DNA of 64,000 bases from NCBI GenBank assembly GCA_021372865.1, contig JAJFTO010000017.1, positions 225,862 to 289,861 on the forward strand, read 5' to 3'. This document shows positions 16,419 through 25,986 of the stretch, piece after piece. Within the stretch, counting starts at the first letter, position 1; each line of letters starts with the position of its first letter. The stretch comes from Porphyromonadaceae bacterium. Lineage in GTDB: Bacteria; Bacteroidota; Bacteroidia; Bacteroidales; Dysgonomonadaceae. The notes under the pieces are model-generated. The model was given only the letters and a program-made list of their open reading frames with translations. It was not told the DNA's origin and did no database searches. A program made the position numbers and the translations under genes.

Positions 16419-19274
16419 TTACATCGGTAAACGCCGGTATTGGGAGGGAGACACGTGTGTTAGTTTTTTAAAAATACGGGAAAAATAGGCCAGATCATAA
16501 AAACCACATTCTTCGGCAATCTGACCAATCGGTTTATCTCCCGATGCAAGTTTCTTTTTGGCACAGTTCACACGCAGATTCATGATAAATAAGGACGGCG
16601 TATAACCGGATACTGCACTCAGTTTTCTGTTGAGTTGCGAAGGGCTGACACAGAGTCTTTCGGCCAGAGTTACCGTGGAGAAATGAGAATTCTGCATTTC
16701 GCTGTACACGATATCCGTAGCTTTTTGCAGGAATTCCATACCGGCATCTTTTTCCCCTGACACGTCACCTTTTAGAATTGCCCGCATGTATTTTTCCTTG
16801 AGTAAACGGCGGTTTTCTATCAGGGTTTCAATCTGTATTAAAAGTTCATTCAGATGAAAAGGTTTACGTATATATGCATCTGCGCCCTGTTGCAATCCTT
16901 TCAACCGGTCCTCCTGTGTACCTTTTGCAGTAAGTAGGATCACCGGAATATGATTCAACAACATAGATGTGCGAATCTCCCTGCAGAGAGTAAGCCCGTC
17001 TTTGTTGGGCATCATGATATCGGAAATAATGATGTCAGGCATCAGTTCACTGGCACGCTCCAACCCTTCAACACCGTCACGTTCGGCAAACACGTTGTAG
17101 CGGGCAGAAAGCAGGGCTTTAATATAGAGTACCACGTCCTCGTTGTCTTCTATAATCAGGATCGTAGATCTCCGGTCAATTCCTGTAATTGGTTCTCCGT
17201 AATGTGACTCATTTGATGCTGTGCCGGGGTATCCTATTTCCGGGATTACCCTGACAGGTGAAAAAATTTCGGGCTGATGAATTTTCCAGAGAGGCAGATT
17301 GGCCTCGATTGACTGCCGGAGAGGTAACGTAATCGTAAATATGGTTCCTTGTCCTTCCTCACTTTCTGCCTCAATTTTTCCATGCATCATTTCTACCAGC
17401 TGTCGGCAATAACTTAAGCCAATTCCGCTTCCGTTATTTTTATCAGATTGCGTTCCCTGGTAAAAAAGATCAAAAATATGTTCTATCTCCTGCTTCGATA
17501 TCCCCTTTCCATGATCAGCCACTGTTAGGATCACATCTTTCTGTTTCAGGGTGACAAGTTGAATGGAAATATTGCTGCCGGGGTGACTGAATTTGATGGC
17601 ATTTGACAACAGGTTCTGCATTATATCGTCCATATAATAGGAAACGAAATCCATCTCTATGATCGCTTCATTATAGGTGAAAATTAACTGAATATTCTTG
17701 CTTTTAGCGTATAGCCGAAAAGAATCTATTATCATCTGCAGGTAGACAACAATGTTCCCTTTCTGCCACTCAGGCGTATCTAATCCTGCATTGATCCTGG
17801 ACATACTCAGCAATTGATTTACCAGTGACAGCAAATGTGCGCCCTGTCTGTCGATTGCTTTCAGATACGATTTCGTTTCGGCCAGAGAGAGATATTTCTC
17901 ATTCTGCATGTGATTGCTCAGACCCAGAATAACGGTAAGCGGAGTTCTGAATTCATGTGTCACGTTGGTGAAAAAATTTGTCCGTATACGGTTTAAATTC
18001 CGGAGAATCTTGTTGCTTTTTGTGCGTTGAAGGTATGCATACATGAGCGTAATCAGCAAAAGAATCAACAATACGACGAAGATAAAGGATGCATACAGAA
18101 TGGTCCTTTTCTGACTGGTCTCCATTTCGTTTCTCAGATTCAGTTCTGATATGAAGTGCCTGTTTTTATCCCGTTCATATTTTAATCGCATGTCGGTTAC
18201 CTTATTAAGTTTCTCAATATTCTGGATGCTATCCTGAAATGCCATGCTGATCTTGTAATCGTTCAGTGCTCCTGCAAAGTTTCCCATCCCCAGGTGATAT
18301 TCATGCAGTAAATTATATACTTTAGAGAGATGTTCCGGTGAATGAATTTCGTTAGCAGCTTCTTTTGCCAGTTCTATATACTCTTTCGATTCTGCAAAAT
18401 CGCCTTTCAGCAGATTTATGCGTGCTAACGCCAGCGTAGCTTCCAGCCAGTGCCATGTATCAGTAAGATCGTTCATTATATCGTAAGCCAGCAAATAAGT
18501 ATGTTCTGCTTTATCATATAGATGTTGCAGTTCATAGATATATCCGATATGAATATGGCATAAACCTATACCCATCAGTGATTTTGCCTGCACATTATGT
18601 TCCATGGAACGCTGATAATAGAAGAAAGCAGAATCGTACATCTGTTTTTCTTCGAAGATAGCACCCAAGTTTGCATAATTAATAGCCTGCCCCACATGAC
18701 TATTTAGTATCTTTTCTTCCTTCAATGCTTCCCGAAACGATCTTTCAGCCTCTTCGTAGCTTCCAGCGGAAAGGTATATATTCCCTATACCGTTTATTGC
18801 CATTACCCGATTTTTCCGGCCCATGGGTTCATTTCTGAGAGAAAAGGCTTCTGCCATCTGCAGTGCCTGGTAATGATAATCAGAAGCTTCAGGCAATGCG
18901 CCGATTCTTCTGAAATCCGTACCCAAATTATTCAGAGCCTGTGTAATCCCAATGGTATCTTTAATCTTATAAGCGGACAATAATCCCTGCTGATGATAGG
19001 CAATGGCTTTGGAGAAATTGGATGATTCTCGCATTCTTTCACCCAGTTCTTTGTAAAATACAGACATAGCCAGTTCATCTCTTTCGCTGTTGCTTTTTTT
19101 TAATAAAATATGAATGGAGTCGATTGAAAAATGATCTTGTGAAATTCTCTCTTCCAGTTTTTTTTTCTCTGCACTGGAAAATTCCTGTATATTTCCATCC
19201 GGATTGCAGGAAATAAGCAATAAGGTGAGGTTCAGGAATACCCATAGATTAATATGTTTCAACCGTAAGCACAT
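16419..19274 (-). CDS. hybrid two-component regulator (TPR sensor, histidine kinase, receiver, AraC domain)
   Basis: A single-protein signalling system of the Bacteroidota HTCS type, 951 aa from ATG 19274; the frame opens 45 bp earlier at a TTG that lies upstream of the likely transcription start. Order: lipobox-like signal LTLLLISC (Cys23); TPR repeats about 65-350; one membrane helix about 390-415; HisKA with THEFRTP (His440); HATPase with LLSNAIKFSHPG near 557 and a GSGIGLSYCR glycine box; receiver with LIIEDNED near 707 and phospho-acceptor Asp752 (IISDIMMPNKDG); AraC helix-turn-helix about 850-951 (LSPSQLNRKL-like VSPSQLNRKL, GFYDLAYFSRIFKK). The TPR sensor replaces the usual Y_Y_Y/beta-propeller sensor. 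It lies 294 bp upstream of the unknown/muramidase genes on the same strand and is their most likely regulator (inference). Confidence 0.92.
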   Translation of the reverse strand: MCLRLKHINLWVFLNLTLLLISCNPDGNIQEFSSAEKKKLEERISQDHFSIDSIHILLKKSNSERDELAMSVFYKELGERMRESSNFSKAIAYHQQGLLSAYKIKDTIGITQALNNLGTDFRRIGALPEASDYHYQALQMAEAFSLRNEPMGRKNRVMAINGIGNIYLSAGSYEEAERSFREALKEEKILNSHVGQAINYANLGAIFEEKQMYDSAFFYYQRSMEHNVQAKSLMGIGLCHIHIGYIYELQHLYDKAEHTYLLAYDIMNDLTDTWHWLEATLALARINLLKGDFAESKEYIELAKEAANEIHSPEHLSKVYNLLHEYHLGMGNFAGALNDYKISMAFQDSIQNIEKLNKVTDMRLKYERDKNRHFISELNLRNEMETSQKRTILYASFIFVVLLILLLITLMYAYLQRTKSNKILRNLNRIRTNFFTNVTHEFRTPLTVILGLSNHMQNEKYLSLAETKSYLKAIDRQGAHLLSLVNQLLSMSRINAGLDTPEWQKGNIVVYLQMIIDSFRLYAKSKNIQLIFTYNEAIIEMDFVSYYMDDIMQNLLSNAIKFSHPGSNISIQLVTLKQKDVILTVADHGKGISKQEIEHIFDLFYQGTQSDKNNGSGIGLSYCRQLVEMMHGKIEAESEEGQGTIFTITLPLRQSIEANLPLWKIHQPEIFSPVRVIPEIGYPGTASNESHYGEPITGIDRRSTILIIEDNEDVVLYIKALLSARYNVFAERDGVEGLERASELMPDIIISDIMMPNKDGLTLCREIRTSMLLNHIPVILLTAKGTQEDRLKGLQQGADAYIRKPFHLNELLIQIETLIENRRLLKEKYMRAILKGDVSGEKDAGMEFLQKATDIVYSEMQNSHFSTVTLAERLCVSPSQLNRKLSAVSGYTPSLFIMNLRVNCAKKKLASGDKPIGQIAEECGFYDLAYFSRIFKKLTHVSPSQYRRLPM

Positions 19275-19290
19275 AAATCTATATTTTGTA

Positions 19291-19319
19291 CAAATATAAT
19301 TAAAGTTATGAATCTGCAA
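19291..19319 (-). promoter_or_regulatory. promoter of the hybrid two-component regulator
   Basis: On the minus strand TATATTTG (19298-19291) matches TAnnTTTG, with TTG 18 bp upstream (19319-19317). Transcription would begin near 19284, which rules out the TTG at 19319 and supports the ATG at 19274, with a very short leader. Confidence 0.55.
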
Positions 19320-19476
19320 TTTTTTTTCGATTATTTTTATAACACAACAAATTAAAAATAAGGGAGTTGTTGTATTTTTTGCACATATTGTTGCAATTTA
19401 ATGACAACGCCGATCAATGGAAGAAATTCAGGTTATAGGATATCACTTCAGTAAAAAAGAACAGGGTTAAAAACTA

Positions 19477-19510
19477 AAACAGCCCCGGGCAAATTACCCG
19501 AGGCTGTTTA
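19477..19510 (-). terminator. rho-independent terminator after rplI
   Basis: AAACAGCCCCGGGC pairs with GCCCGAGGCTGTTT-like sequence over a short AT loop. On the minus strand, downstream of the rplI stop, it is followed by a T-rich run. Between this hairpin and the regulator promoter I see nothing coding. Confidence 0.85.
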
Positions 19511-19528
19511 TATTATACAAAAGGTGCT

Positions 19529-19972
19529 TTATTCTGCAACCACTTCGAACGGTATCTCAACGGTAACCTCTTTGTGAAGCTTCACAACAGCTTTGTAATT
19601 ACCGACTTCTTTCACGGCATCTTTAATGAGAATCAACTTTCTATCTATCTCAAATCCTTTTGCCTGAAGAGCATCTGCAATCTGGATATTTGTCACTGAC
19701 CCGAAAATAGTGCCTGTAGAACTGGCTTTGGCACCAATAGTCAGTGATATACCCTCCAGTTTGTCGGCAACAACCTGAGCGTCTGCTTTTATCTGTGCAA
19801 GCTTATGAGCACGCTGCTTTTGGTTTTCAGCCAACACCTTCTTGGCTGATTCACTGGCTATGACGGCTTTTCCTTGTGGAATAAGAAAGTTACGGGCATA
19901 TCCTTTTCTCACGCTTACCACGTCATCTTTGTAACCCAAACTCAGTATATCTTCTTTCAATATTACTTCCAT
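19529..19972 (-). CDS. rplI: 50S ribosomal protein L9
   Basis: Large-subunit protein bridging domain I/V of 23S rRNA near the L1 stalk. The 147-aa protein has the family N-terminus [36 protein letters not shown] (signature [13 protein letters not shown]), a helical connector rich in Lys/Ala, and a C-terminal domain with [12 protein letters not shown]. Last gene of the rpsF-rpsR-rplI operon, 15 bp after rpsR. Confidence 0.97.
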   Translation of the reverse strand: MEVILKEDILSLGYKDDVVSVRKGYARNFLIPQGKAVIASESAKKVLAENQKQRAHKLAQIKADAQVVADKLEGISLTIGAKASSTGTIFGSVTNIQIADALQAKGFEIDRKLILIKDAVKEVGNYKAVVKLHKEVTVEIPFEVVAE

Positions 19973-19987
19973 ATCTTTTCCTCCTTC

Positions 19988-20254
19988 TTATTTCATTAAA
20001 TCTGTTACGTAAGGAAGCAGGGCGATATGACGTGCTCTCTTCACTGCTTGCGCTATACGACGTTGAAACTTCAATGATGTACCGGTAATTCTTCTGGGTA
20101 AAATCTTGCCCTGTTCATTCAGGAACTTCTTCAGGAATTCCGGATCCTTGTAATCGATGTATTTGATACCGTTCTTTTTAAACCGGCAATATTTTTTCTT
20201 TTTTACATCTACTGACAGCGGGGTCAAATATCTGATTTCTGATTGTTTAGCCAT
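19988..20254 (-). CDS. rpsR: 30S ribosomal protein S18
   Basis: Small-subunit protein that pairs with S6 on the platform. The 88-aa protein has the usual core: [22 protein letters not shown], then [15 protein letters not shown] and a basic [18 protein letters not shown] end. It starts 3 bp after the rpsF stop. In many bacteria ssb or priB lies between rpsF and rpsR; here nothing does. Confidence 0.97.
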   Translation of the reverse strand: MAKQSEIRYLTPLSVDVKKKKYCRFKKNGIKYIDYKDPEFLKKFLNEQGKILPRRITGTSLKFQRRIAQAVKRARHIALLPYVTDLMK

Positions 20255-20257
20255 TGT

Positions 20258-20695
20258 TTAATCCTCCTTTTCGTTTGATTCTACTTCTGTTTCAACCGAT
20301 GCTGCCTTTTCCTGCTTTCTTGATTTCACATTCTCTGCAGCATATGCATGGGATTCCTGTTTTTTACCGCCTTTGTTATTTCTTCTTTTTGCGGCATATT
20401 CCAATGCAAATTTATCCTGTTTCACGGTTAAGAAACGGATTACACGTTCATCACGACGGAAATTGACTTCCAGTTTTTCAACCACCGACGGGTCGGCGTT
20501 AAATTCGAGGAAAGTGTAAAAACCAGTCGTCTTCTTGTCGATAGGATAGGCCATCTTGCGCAATCCCCAGTCTTCTTCGTTGACAATTTCAGCCCCTTGC
20601 TCTGAGAGGAGGTTCTTGAATTTTTCAACCGCTTCCTTCATCTGAGCATCAGACAAAACGGGAGTCAAAATGAAAACGGTTTCGTAATTATTCAT
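20258..20695 (-). CDS. rpsF: 30S ribosomal protein S6 with charged C-terminal tail
   Basis: The first 100 or so residues are standard S6 ([40 protein letters not shown]). The protein then continues about 45 residues with a Lys/Glu/Asn-rich tail ([23 protein letters not shown]), giving 145 aa. Extended charged S6 tails occur in several phyla; the E. coli tail is modified by glutamate addition, but no such enzyme is in this window. First gene of the operon behind a consensus promoter. Confidence 0.96.
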   Translation of the reverse strand: MNNYETVFILTPVLSDAQMKEAVEKFKNLLSEQGAEIVNEEDWGLRKMAYPIDKKTTGFYTFLEFNADPSVVEKLEVNFRRDERVIRFLTVKQDKFALEYAAKRRNNKGGKKQESHAYAAENVKSRKQEKAASVETEVESNEKED

Positions 20696-20746
20696 ACCAA
20701 ATTAATTATTAAAGCGTTAAATAAATAAACTTATTTTTTCGAGCGG

Positions 20747-20777
20747 CAAAGATACAACAAATTATCTAACTATCAAA
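20747..20777 (-). promoter_or_regulatory. consensus Bacteroidota promoter of the rpsF operon
   Basis: On the minus strand TTTG (20777-20774), a 19-bp spacer and TATCTTTG (20754-20747), exactly TTTG-N19-TAnnTTTG. It lies about 52 bp before the rpsF ATG. The -7 box equals that of the tRNA-Phe promoter. Confidence 0.8.
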
Positions 20778-20850
20778 GTTCTAATCATTTTAACTTTCCA
20801 TGAAAGATCGATTTTTTTTTTGACTGCGGAGTCAGTCAACTTTTTGGTCG

Positions 20851-20858
20851 TACATTTG
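20851..20858 (+). promoter_or_regulatory. -7 element before zwf, with a short upstream dyad
   Basis: TACATTTG matches TAnnTTTG 30 bp before the zwf ATG. A TGACT-GCGG-AGTCA dyad at 20821-20834 lies where an upstream factor could bind. No -33 TTTG at the usual spacing. Confidence 0.5.
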
Positions 20859-20887
20859 TTTTTACATGTATCCAAAAGCATCGTGTA

Positions 20888-22417
20888 ATGAAAAAAACAA
20901 TCAACCAGGCACTGGTCATTTTCGGTGCCTCAGGCGACCTCACTTACAGGAAACTAATTCCGGCAGTGTTCGATCTTTATATGAACGGATCGCTTCCGGA
21001 AGGATACGTCGTATTGGGCGTAAGCCGGACTGAATTTACTGACGGACAGTTCAGGAGAAAAATGAAAGAGGGTATCAGGTCATTTGCACATTATAAAGAT
21101 GCGCCCAGAGAGAAGACCGATGACTTTCTGACCCGGCTTTATTACCTGAGCATCGACACCGGAAAAGGTGAAGAGTATGTCCACGTGAAGGACAAATTGA
21201 ACTCGCTGAACAAGAAACATAACCTCGGACAGAATTATATATTTTATCTTTCAACCCCTCCCTCTCTATATACCGTTATCCCCAAGTATCTTTACGGGAA
21301 CGGACTTACACAGCAGCAAAAAGGATTCAGAAGAATCATTATTGAAAAGCCCTTCGGCCACGATCTTGACTCTGCCATCGCTTTGAACGAACAGCTGCTG
21401 GATTTTTTCTATGAGGATCAGATCTACCGGATCGACCATTATCTGGGAAAGGAGACCGTTCAGAACCTGATGGTGACCCGTTTTGCCAACGGAATTTATG
21501 AGCCGCTCTGGAACCGGAATTTTATTCAACATGTGGAGATTACTGCGGCAGAGCGCATCGGAGTGGAGGATCGGGGCGGGTACTACGACCACTCAGGCGC
21601 ATTGCGTGATATGATACAAAATCATCTTCTGCAGATCGTTTCCCTGGTGGCGATGGAACCACCGGCCAAAATCACTCCGGAGGATATCCGGTTTGAAAAA
21701 ATGAAAGTCTTTCGTTCATTGCGTCCTTTCAGCAAAAGCGATTTGAAAAAGAATGTGATTCGCGGTCAGTACACCGACGCCACGGTCAGGGGGGAACAGT
21801 ACAAAGGTTACCGGAATGAAAAAAATGTGGATAAAGACTCCCGAACCGAAACTTATGCAGCCATGAAGGTCTATATCGACAACTGGCGTTGGCAAGGTGT
21901 TCCCTTCTATATCCGAACCGGAAAAAGATTGCCTACAAACGTGACGGAGGTGGTAATTCATTTCAAGCCATCGCCACAAAAACTTTTTAAAAAGGCCGAC
22001 AACTCCACGCATTCAGACAATCAGCTTATTCTTCGCATCCAACCCGACGAGGGAATCCTGCTCAAGACGGGAATGAAGGTTCCCGGAAGCGGTTATGAGG
22101 TGAAATCGGTTAACATGGATTTTCACTACACCGAGCTGAACGATCATTACATTCCGAGTGCTTACGAAAGATTGATTCTCGACTGTATGAATGGTGACAA
22201 CATGCTCTATATGAGCAGTGAAGCAGCTGAGGAAACCTGGAGATTTGTTCAACCCGTACTCGATTACTGGAAGAACGACAAAGAGGCTCCGCTACACGGC
22301 TATCCCTCCGGATCGTGGGGACCCGATGTGGCCGATGATCTGATTGAGGGAAAAGAAAATACCTGGCGTTATCCCTGCAAAAATCTGGCGGAAGACGGGA
22401 TATATTGCGAACTATAA
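20888..22417 (+). CDS. zwf: glucose-6-phosphate 1-dehydrogenase
   Basis: Oxidises glucose-6-phosphate to 6-phosphogluconolactone, entry to the oxidative pentose phosphate pathway. The 509-aa protein has the NADP-binding FGASGDLTYRKL at residues 12-23, EKPFGHDL near 154 and the active-site signature RIDHYLGKE near 181-189. It ends PDVADDLIEGKENTWRYP. pgl follows after 95 bp. gnd, often adjacent in Bacteroidota, is not next to these genes here. Confidence 0.97.
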   Translation: MKKTINQALVIFGASGDLTYRKLIPAVFDLYMNGSLPEGYVVLGVSRTEFTDGQFRRKMKEGIRSFAHYKDAPREKTDDFLTRLYYLSIDTGKGEEYVHVKDKLNSLNKKHNLGQNYIFYLSTPPSLYTVIPKYLYGNGLTQQQKGFRRIIIEKPFGHDLDSAIALNEQLLDFFYEDQIYRIDHYLGKETVQNLMVTRFANGIYEPLWNRNFIQHVEITAAERIGVEDRGGYYDHSGALRDMIQNHLLQIVSLVAMEPPAKITPEDIRFEKMKVFRSLRPFSKSDLKKNVIRGQYTDATVRGEQYKGYRNEKNVDKDSRTETYAAMKVYIDNWRWQGVPFYIRTGKRLPTNVTEVVIHFKPSPQKLFKKADNSTHSDNQLILRIQPDEGILLKTGMKVPGSGYEVKSVNMDFHYTELNDHYIPSAYERLILDCMNGDNMLYMSSEAAEETWRFVQPVLDYWKNDKEAPLHGYPSGSWGPDVADDLIEGKENTWRYPCKNLAEDGIYCEL

Positions 22418-22512
22418 AAGCTGGCGGTCGGACATCAATTTCCAAACTGCTATCCCTATCAAATTTGCTTCTGAAGAGTTGATAACTGAACGCTAATTAA
22501 TGAAACTGAAAT

Positions 22513-23241
22513 ATGGATATTCAGATATTTAAGACGAAGGAAGAATTGAGCCAGTCGTTCACAGCATGGTTCCTGGAGATTCTGGCAGAGAACGACAGTG
22601 TGAACATTGCCCTTTCGGGTGGCTCCACGCCAAAGTCGCTTTTTGACTATTGGGCACAACTCCGGGAAGGGGAGGTAGACTGGAACAAAATCAAGTTTTT
22701 CTGGAGCGATGAGCGCTGTGTACCGCCGACCGACGATGAAAGCAACTACAAAATGACGAAAGAGCATCTGTTCCATTTCGTACCGGTGTCCGACAAAAAT
22801 ATCTTTCGCATCCACGGAGAAAATGTTCCGGAAGTGGAAGCCAAACGTTATGGTGATTTACTCAGCGCCAAACTGGAATCGATACACGGTGTTCCCACAT
22901 TTGACATCCTGATGCTTGGAATGGGAGACGACGGACATACGGCGTCCATCTTTCCTCATGAAATCGAACTTTGGAATAGTCCGGATAATTGTGTGGCAGC
23001 AACCCATCCCACAAGCGGACAGAAACGGGTGAGCCTCTCCGGGAAGGTGATCAATGCCGCCAGAAACGTCGCGTTTCTGGTGACAGGCGAAAATAAGGCG
23101 GATAAGGTAGAAGAGATTATCGGCCATCCCCACCGGGCTGAAAAAAAATATCCGGCAGCACGGGTGCAACCGGATTCGGGAAATCTCCTTTGGTTCCTGG
23201 ATGAAAAGGCAGCCCGAAAGCTGACTGGGAAGAGCTACTGA
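22513..23241 (+). CDS. pgl: 6-phosphogluconolactonase
   Basis: Hydrolyses the lactone made by Zwf. The 242-aa protein is of the DevB/NagB-like type: [17 protein letters not shown] near residue 35, WSDERCVPP near 67, [14 protein letters not shown] near 135 with the catalytic His. The ATG at 22513 lies 95 bp after zwf in a spacer that holds a weak copy of the family B repeat. The stop overlaps the convergent def stop by 7 bp. Confidence 0.95.
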   Translation: MDIQIFKTKEELSQSFTAWFLEILAENDSVNIALSGGSTPKSLFDYWAQLREGEVDWNKIKFFWSDERCVPPTDDESNYKMTKEHLFHFVPVSDKNIFRIHGENVPEVEAKRYGDLLSAKLESIHGVPTFDILMLGMGDDGHTASIFPHEIELWNSPDNCVAATHPTSGQKRVSLSGKVINAARNVAFLVTGENKADKVEEIIGHPHRAEKKYPAARVQPDSGNLLWFLDEKAARKLTGKSY

Positions 23242-23798
23242 CGCACAGGCTTAATCTTGTAATCGCAGGCTACCTTACCCTTTTCCATGTTGGAAAGTTT
23301 GCTCTTGATCATTCTCTTTCGCAAGGGAGATATCTTGTCCACAAACATAATCCCGTCGAGGTGATCATATTCATGCTGAATCACCCGCGCCATATACCCC
23401 TCATATGTTTCGTCGTGGGGCTGCAGGTTTTCGTCGAGATATGATATCCGTATTTTGTCTTCGCGTGGCACCTTCTCATGGATACCCGGAATACTCAGGC
23501 ATCCTTCTTCAATCAGTACCTCTTCGCCACTGCGCTCTGTAATGTGGGCATTGATAAATGCCTTTTTAAAATCATTGAACTCGGGATGCTCTTCGCTCTC
23601 CAGCGGAGCAAGATCCACCACAAAGAGGCGATCCTCAAGCCCTACCTGCGGACCGGCAAGTCCTACCCCATCGGCCTTATACATGGTTTCAAACATGTTG
23701 CCAATGAGTTCTTTCAGTTTCGGATAATTTTCCGGGTCAATATCCCGGGTTACCTTTCGCAACACCGGCTGACCATAAATATAAATGGGTAAAATCAT
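23235..23798 (-). CDS. def: peptide deformylase
   Basis: Removes the formyl group from nascent proteins using Fe2+ or Zn2+. The 187-aa protein has all three motifs: [10 protein letters not shown] near residue 45, EGCLSIPG near 100 (metal-ligand Cys) and QHEYDHLDG near 141 (two metal His and catalytic Glu). Its start overlaps the ruvX stop by 4 bp (ATGA-type), so the two are translationally coupled. The tail overlaps convergent pgl. Confidence 0.97.
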   Translation of the reverse strand: MILPIYIYGQPVLRKVTRDIDPENYPKLKELIGNMFETMYKADGVGLAGPQVGLEDRLFVVDLAPLESEEHPEFNDFKKAFINAHITERSGEEVLIEEGCLSIPGIHEKVPREDKIRISYLDENLQPHDETYEGYMARVIQHEYDHLDGIMFVDKISPLRKRMIKSKLSNMEKGKVACDYKIKPVRQ

Positions 23799-24217
23799 AA
23801 TCTCATTCTTTTGCTTTCCATATATCCCTGCAGAATAATGGTGGCACTGATCTCATCCACCAGCGCCTTATTTTGTCGCTCCTTCTTCTTGAGCCCTCCA
23901 TCAATCATGGCCTGTTGTGCCATCTTCGATGAAAACCTTTCGTCGTAATACTCCACCGGAATGTGGGGATAGATCTTCCTGAGCCTGTTTACAAAAGGTT
24001 CCACCCGTTTCATATTCTCCGAGGGTTCATTATTCATTTGTTTGGGCAGGCCAACCACAATCACAGCAACTTCTTCCTTTTTTAAATAATCTGTCAAAAA
24101 GTCAAAAAGTCTGGAAGTCTCTACCGTTGGCAACCCGTTGGCAATAAGCTGTAAAGGATCGGTCACAGCAATTCCCGTACGTTTTTTTCCGTAATCGATG
24201 GATAGCAGGCGAGCCAT
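23795..24217 (-). CDS. ruvX: RuvX/YqgF-type Holliday junction resolvase-like nuclease
   Basis: RNase H-fold protein of the YqgF/RuvX family, linked to 16S rRNA 5' end processing and to Holliday junction cleavage. From ATG 24217 it is 140 aa and starts [18 protein letters not shown], whose Asp is the first catalytic acidic residue. VVGLPKQMN follows near residue 60 and YYDERFSS near 90 (second acidic residue). An in-frame ATG 39 bp upstream would run into lptB and is not needed. Coupled to def downstream. Confidence 0.94.
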   Translation of the reverse strand: MARLLSIDYGKKRTGIAVTDPLQLIANGLPTVETSRLFDFLTDYLKKEEVAVIVVGLPKQMNNEPSENMKRVEPFVNRLRKIYPHIPVEYYDERFSSKMAQQAMIDGGLKKKERQNKALVDEISATIILQGYMESKRMRL

Positions 24218-24221
24218 AATT

Positions 24222-25055
24222 TCAGGGTGTATCGAAAGTGCGTCGGCGCAGTTCAAAGTCGTGCCCCAGATACTTCTCCCGAACTATCGGATTGGCGGCC
24301 AGCTCTTCGGCCGTACCTTGAAAAAGGACCTTCCCTTCAAAAAGCAGATAGGCACGATCGGTGATACTCAGCGTCTCATCCACATTATGGTCGGTGATGA
24401 GAATGCCGATATTTCTGAACTTGAGTTTTGCTACAATAGACTGAATATCCTGTACCGCAATGGGGTCGATACCGGCAAACGGCTCATCGAGCATGATAAA
24501 TTTCGGGTCGATAGCCAGACAACGTGCAATCTCTGCACGGCGCCGTTCTCCTCCGGAAAGGCGGTCACCAAGGTTCTTACGTACTTTCTGCAGTCCGAAT
24601 TCCTCGATCAGTGTCTCAAGCTTCTCCTTTTGTACCCGTGCGGACATATTGGTGAATTCCAGCACCGATTTGATGTTGTCTTCAACAGTCATCTTCCGGA
24701 AGATGGAGGCTTCCTGTGCCAGATAACCGATACCGTTCTGCGCACGTTTGTAGACCGGATAACCAGTGATATTCTGTTTTCCGATAAAAATTTCACCTTC
24801 ATTGGGAACAATCAGCCCGACTGTCATATAAAATGTGGTGGTCTTTCCGGCACCGTTCGGGCCGAGCAACCCTACAATCTCTCCCTGTTTCACGTTGATG
24901 GAGACATGATTCACTACAGTCCGCTTGCCATATTTTTTCACCAGATTCTCGGTGCGCAACATCAGCGGTCCGTCTTGCTGTGCCATCACATCGGGAGAAG
25001 CAACCGGAACTTCTGTATCAATGGAAGGCATTTTGTCATCTACAAGTTCATCCAT
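24222..25055 (-). CDS. lptB: LPS export ABC transporter ATP-binding protein
   Basis: ATPase that powers LPS transport with LptFG/LptC. ABC motifs are complete: Walker [14 protein letters not shown]-loop [10 protein letters not shown], signature [14 protein letters not shown], Walker [14 protein letters not shown], and the switch His in [11 protein letters not shown]. The start is uncertain. The frame is open back into folB; ATG 25055 is the first ATG past the folB stop (25097), while 24986 (MAQQDGPLM) and 24962 ([12 protein letters not shown]) fit the family N-terminus better. With the first choice the protein has an extra 30-residue acidic N-terminus. Followed by ruvX 4 bp on. Confidence 0.93.
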   Translation of the reverse strand: MDELVDDKMPSIDTEVPVASPDVMAQQDGPLMLRTENLVKKYGKRTVVNHVSINVKQGEIVGLLGPNGAGKTTTFYMTVGLIVPNEGEIFIGKQNITGYPVYKRAQNGIGYLAQEASIFRKMTVEDNIKSVLEFTNMSARVQKEKLETLIEEFGLQKVRKNLGDRLSGGERRRAEIARCLAIDPKFIMLDEPFAGIDPIAVQDIQSIVAKLKFRNIGILITDHNVDETLSITDRAYLLFEGKVLFQGTAEELAANPIVREKYLGHDFELRRRTFDTP

Positions 25056-25096
25056 GCGTTCGGAAATTTCTACAAAGGTATGAAAAAGTTGGCAGT

Positions 25097-25456
25097 TTAC
25101 ATTGATACAGTGAGCACAATCGCCGCTTTTTCCATTTCGCCGCCCACAGGGGGGTGCATCTTCGCCACGCTCACTCTGACACACGATAATTGCGGATATT
25201 GTTCCTTTAATCTAGCGAGAATACGTCCGGCCACATGTTCCAAAAGTCTGGAAGGTTGCTCCATTTCCGTTTTCACCAACTCAAACACATCGGCATAATT
25301 GATGGTGTCATTCACATCATCGCTTGTACAGGCAGCTGCTATATCTGCCTCCAGTGTCATGTTCACCAAAAACACATTGCCGGCTTCGCTTTCTTGCGGC
25401 AGCAAGCCGTGGTAGGCATAAAACCGCATATTTGTGAGTTCAATTGTAGTCTTCAT
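25097..25456 (-). CDS. folB: dihydroneopterin aldolase
   Basis: Folate pathway enzyme converting dihydroneopterin to hydroxymethyl-dihydropterin. The 119-aa protein shows the family pattern [18 protein letters not shown] (Tyr/His/Glu of the active site), the [15 protein letters not shown] stretch near 63, and [12 protein letters not shown] near 88 before KMHPPVGG. The ATG overlaps the stop of the broken rhuM frame as ATGA, so any surviving translation of that remnant would be coupled to folB. Confidence 0.95.
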   Translation of the reverse strand: MKTTIELTNMRFYAYHGLLPQESEAGNVFLVNMTLEADIAAACTSDDVNDTINYADVFELVKTEMEQPSRLLEHVAGRILARLKEQYPQLSCVRVSVAKMHPPVGGEMEKAAIVLTVSM

Positions 25457-25799
25457 TTCATTTTTTCGATCTGTTTAGCCGTTTGCTCGATCTGCCGGAT
25501 AAAATCTTCTTCCACTTTACTTAATTGGTTTGCGGTTTTTTCTTTGTATTTGTCGTATTCCTGTTGTGCTTTTTCCAACATCTGTCGATACTTATTTTTC
25601 CGGCATCGCTAAGAATATCTTTTCCAGTCATTTTTAGAAAATCATCCAAACGTTCTATCCAATCTTTCATATACATCGGCTTACGGTTGAGAGCTTGCAA
25701 TCTCGTTTCGATTTTGGTAAGACCATCATCGGTCTGGTACATGATGATTTCTGATCTGTTGTCCATACGAATCAATCTTATAGCCTGTACTTTGGCCAT
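25453..25799 (-). pseudogene. rhuM: broken RhuM-family gene (internal deletion plus frameshift)
   Basis: The N-terminal part from about 25766 (MDNRSEIIMYQTDDGLTKIE) is the start of RhuM-family proteins. It jumps straight to their C-terminal part (NRKPMYMKDWIERLDDFL, KDILSDAGK), missing roughly 200 residues. At a T5 run (25595-25599 on the plus strand) the frame shifts. The lost frame continues as MLEKAQQEYDKYKEKTANQL to a TGA at 25453-25455 that overlaps the folB ATG. One extra base in the run would restore that junction but not the internal deletion. RhuM genes are common on mobile and defence islands, so this is probably an old insertion scar. Confidence 0.75.
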
Positions 25800-25986
25800 A
25801 TTTAATTTTTACGGCTTTCGTCTATGTTTTTCTTGTAAATATAGAATTCCGTGCCTGCAATTATTTTTCAAGACAAATATAGAAAATTCGGCTGGATAAT
25901 AATAATGATTTATCAGGATATTGCCGGACCCAAATATAAGAACAAATTTGTTACATTTGTTGTTTTAAAAGCTAAATCATAGAGAA

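Noticed and set aside
16250..16471. Plus-strand 73-codon frame between the regulator and the cassette
   Set aside because: No family sequence, overlaps the antisense end of the HTCS gene, and contains the inverted repeat; probably chance.
19418..19471. 17-codon frame MEEIQVIGYHFSKKEQG downstream of rplI
   Set aside because: Too short, no promoter or family support.
20821..20834. TGACT-GCGG-AGTCA dyad as a terminator of an upstream gene
   Set aside because: Short stem, no T run, and the genes to the left are divergent; kept only as a possible operator note under the zwf promoter.
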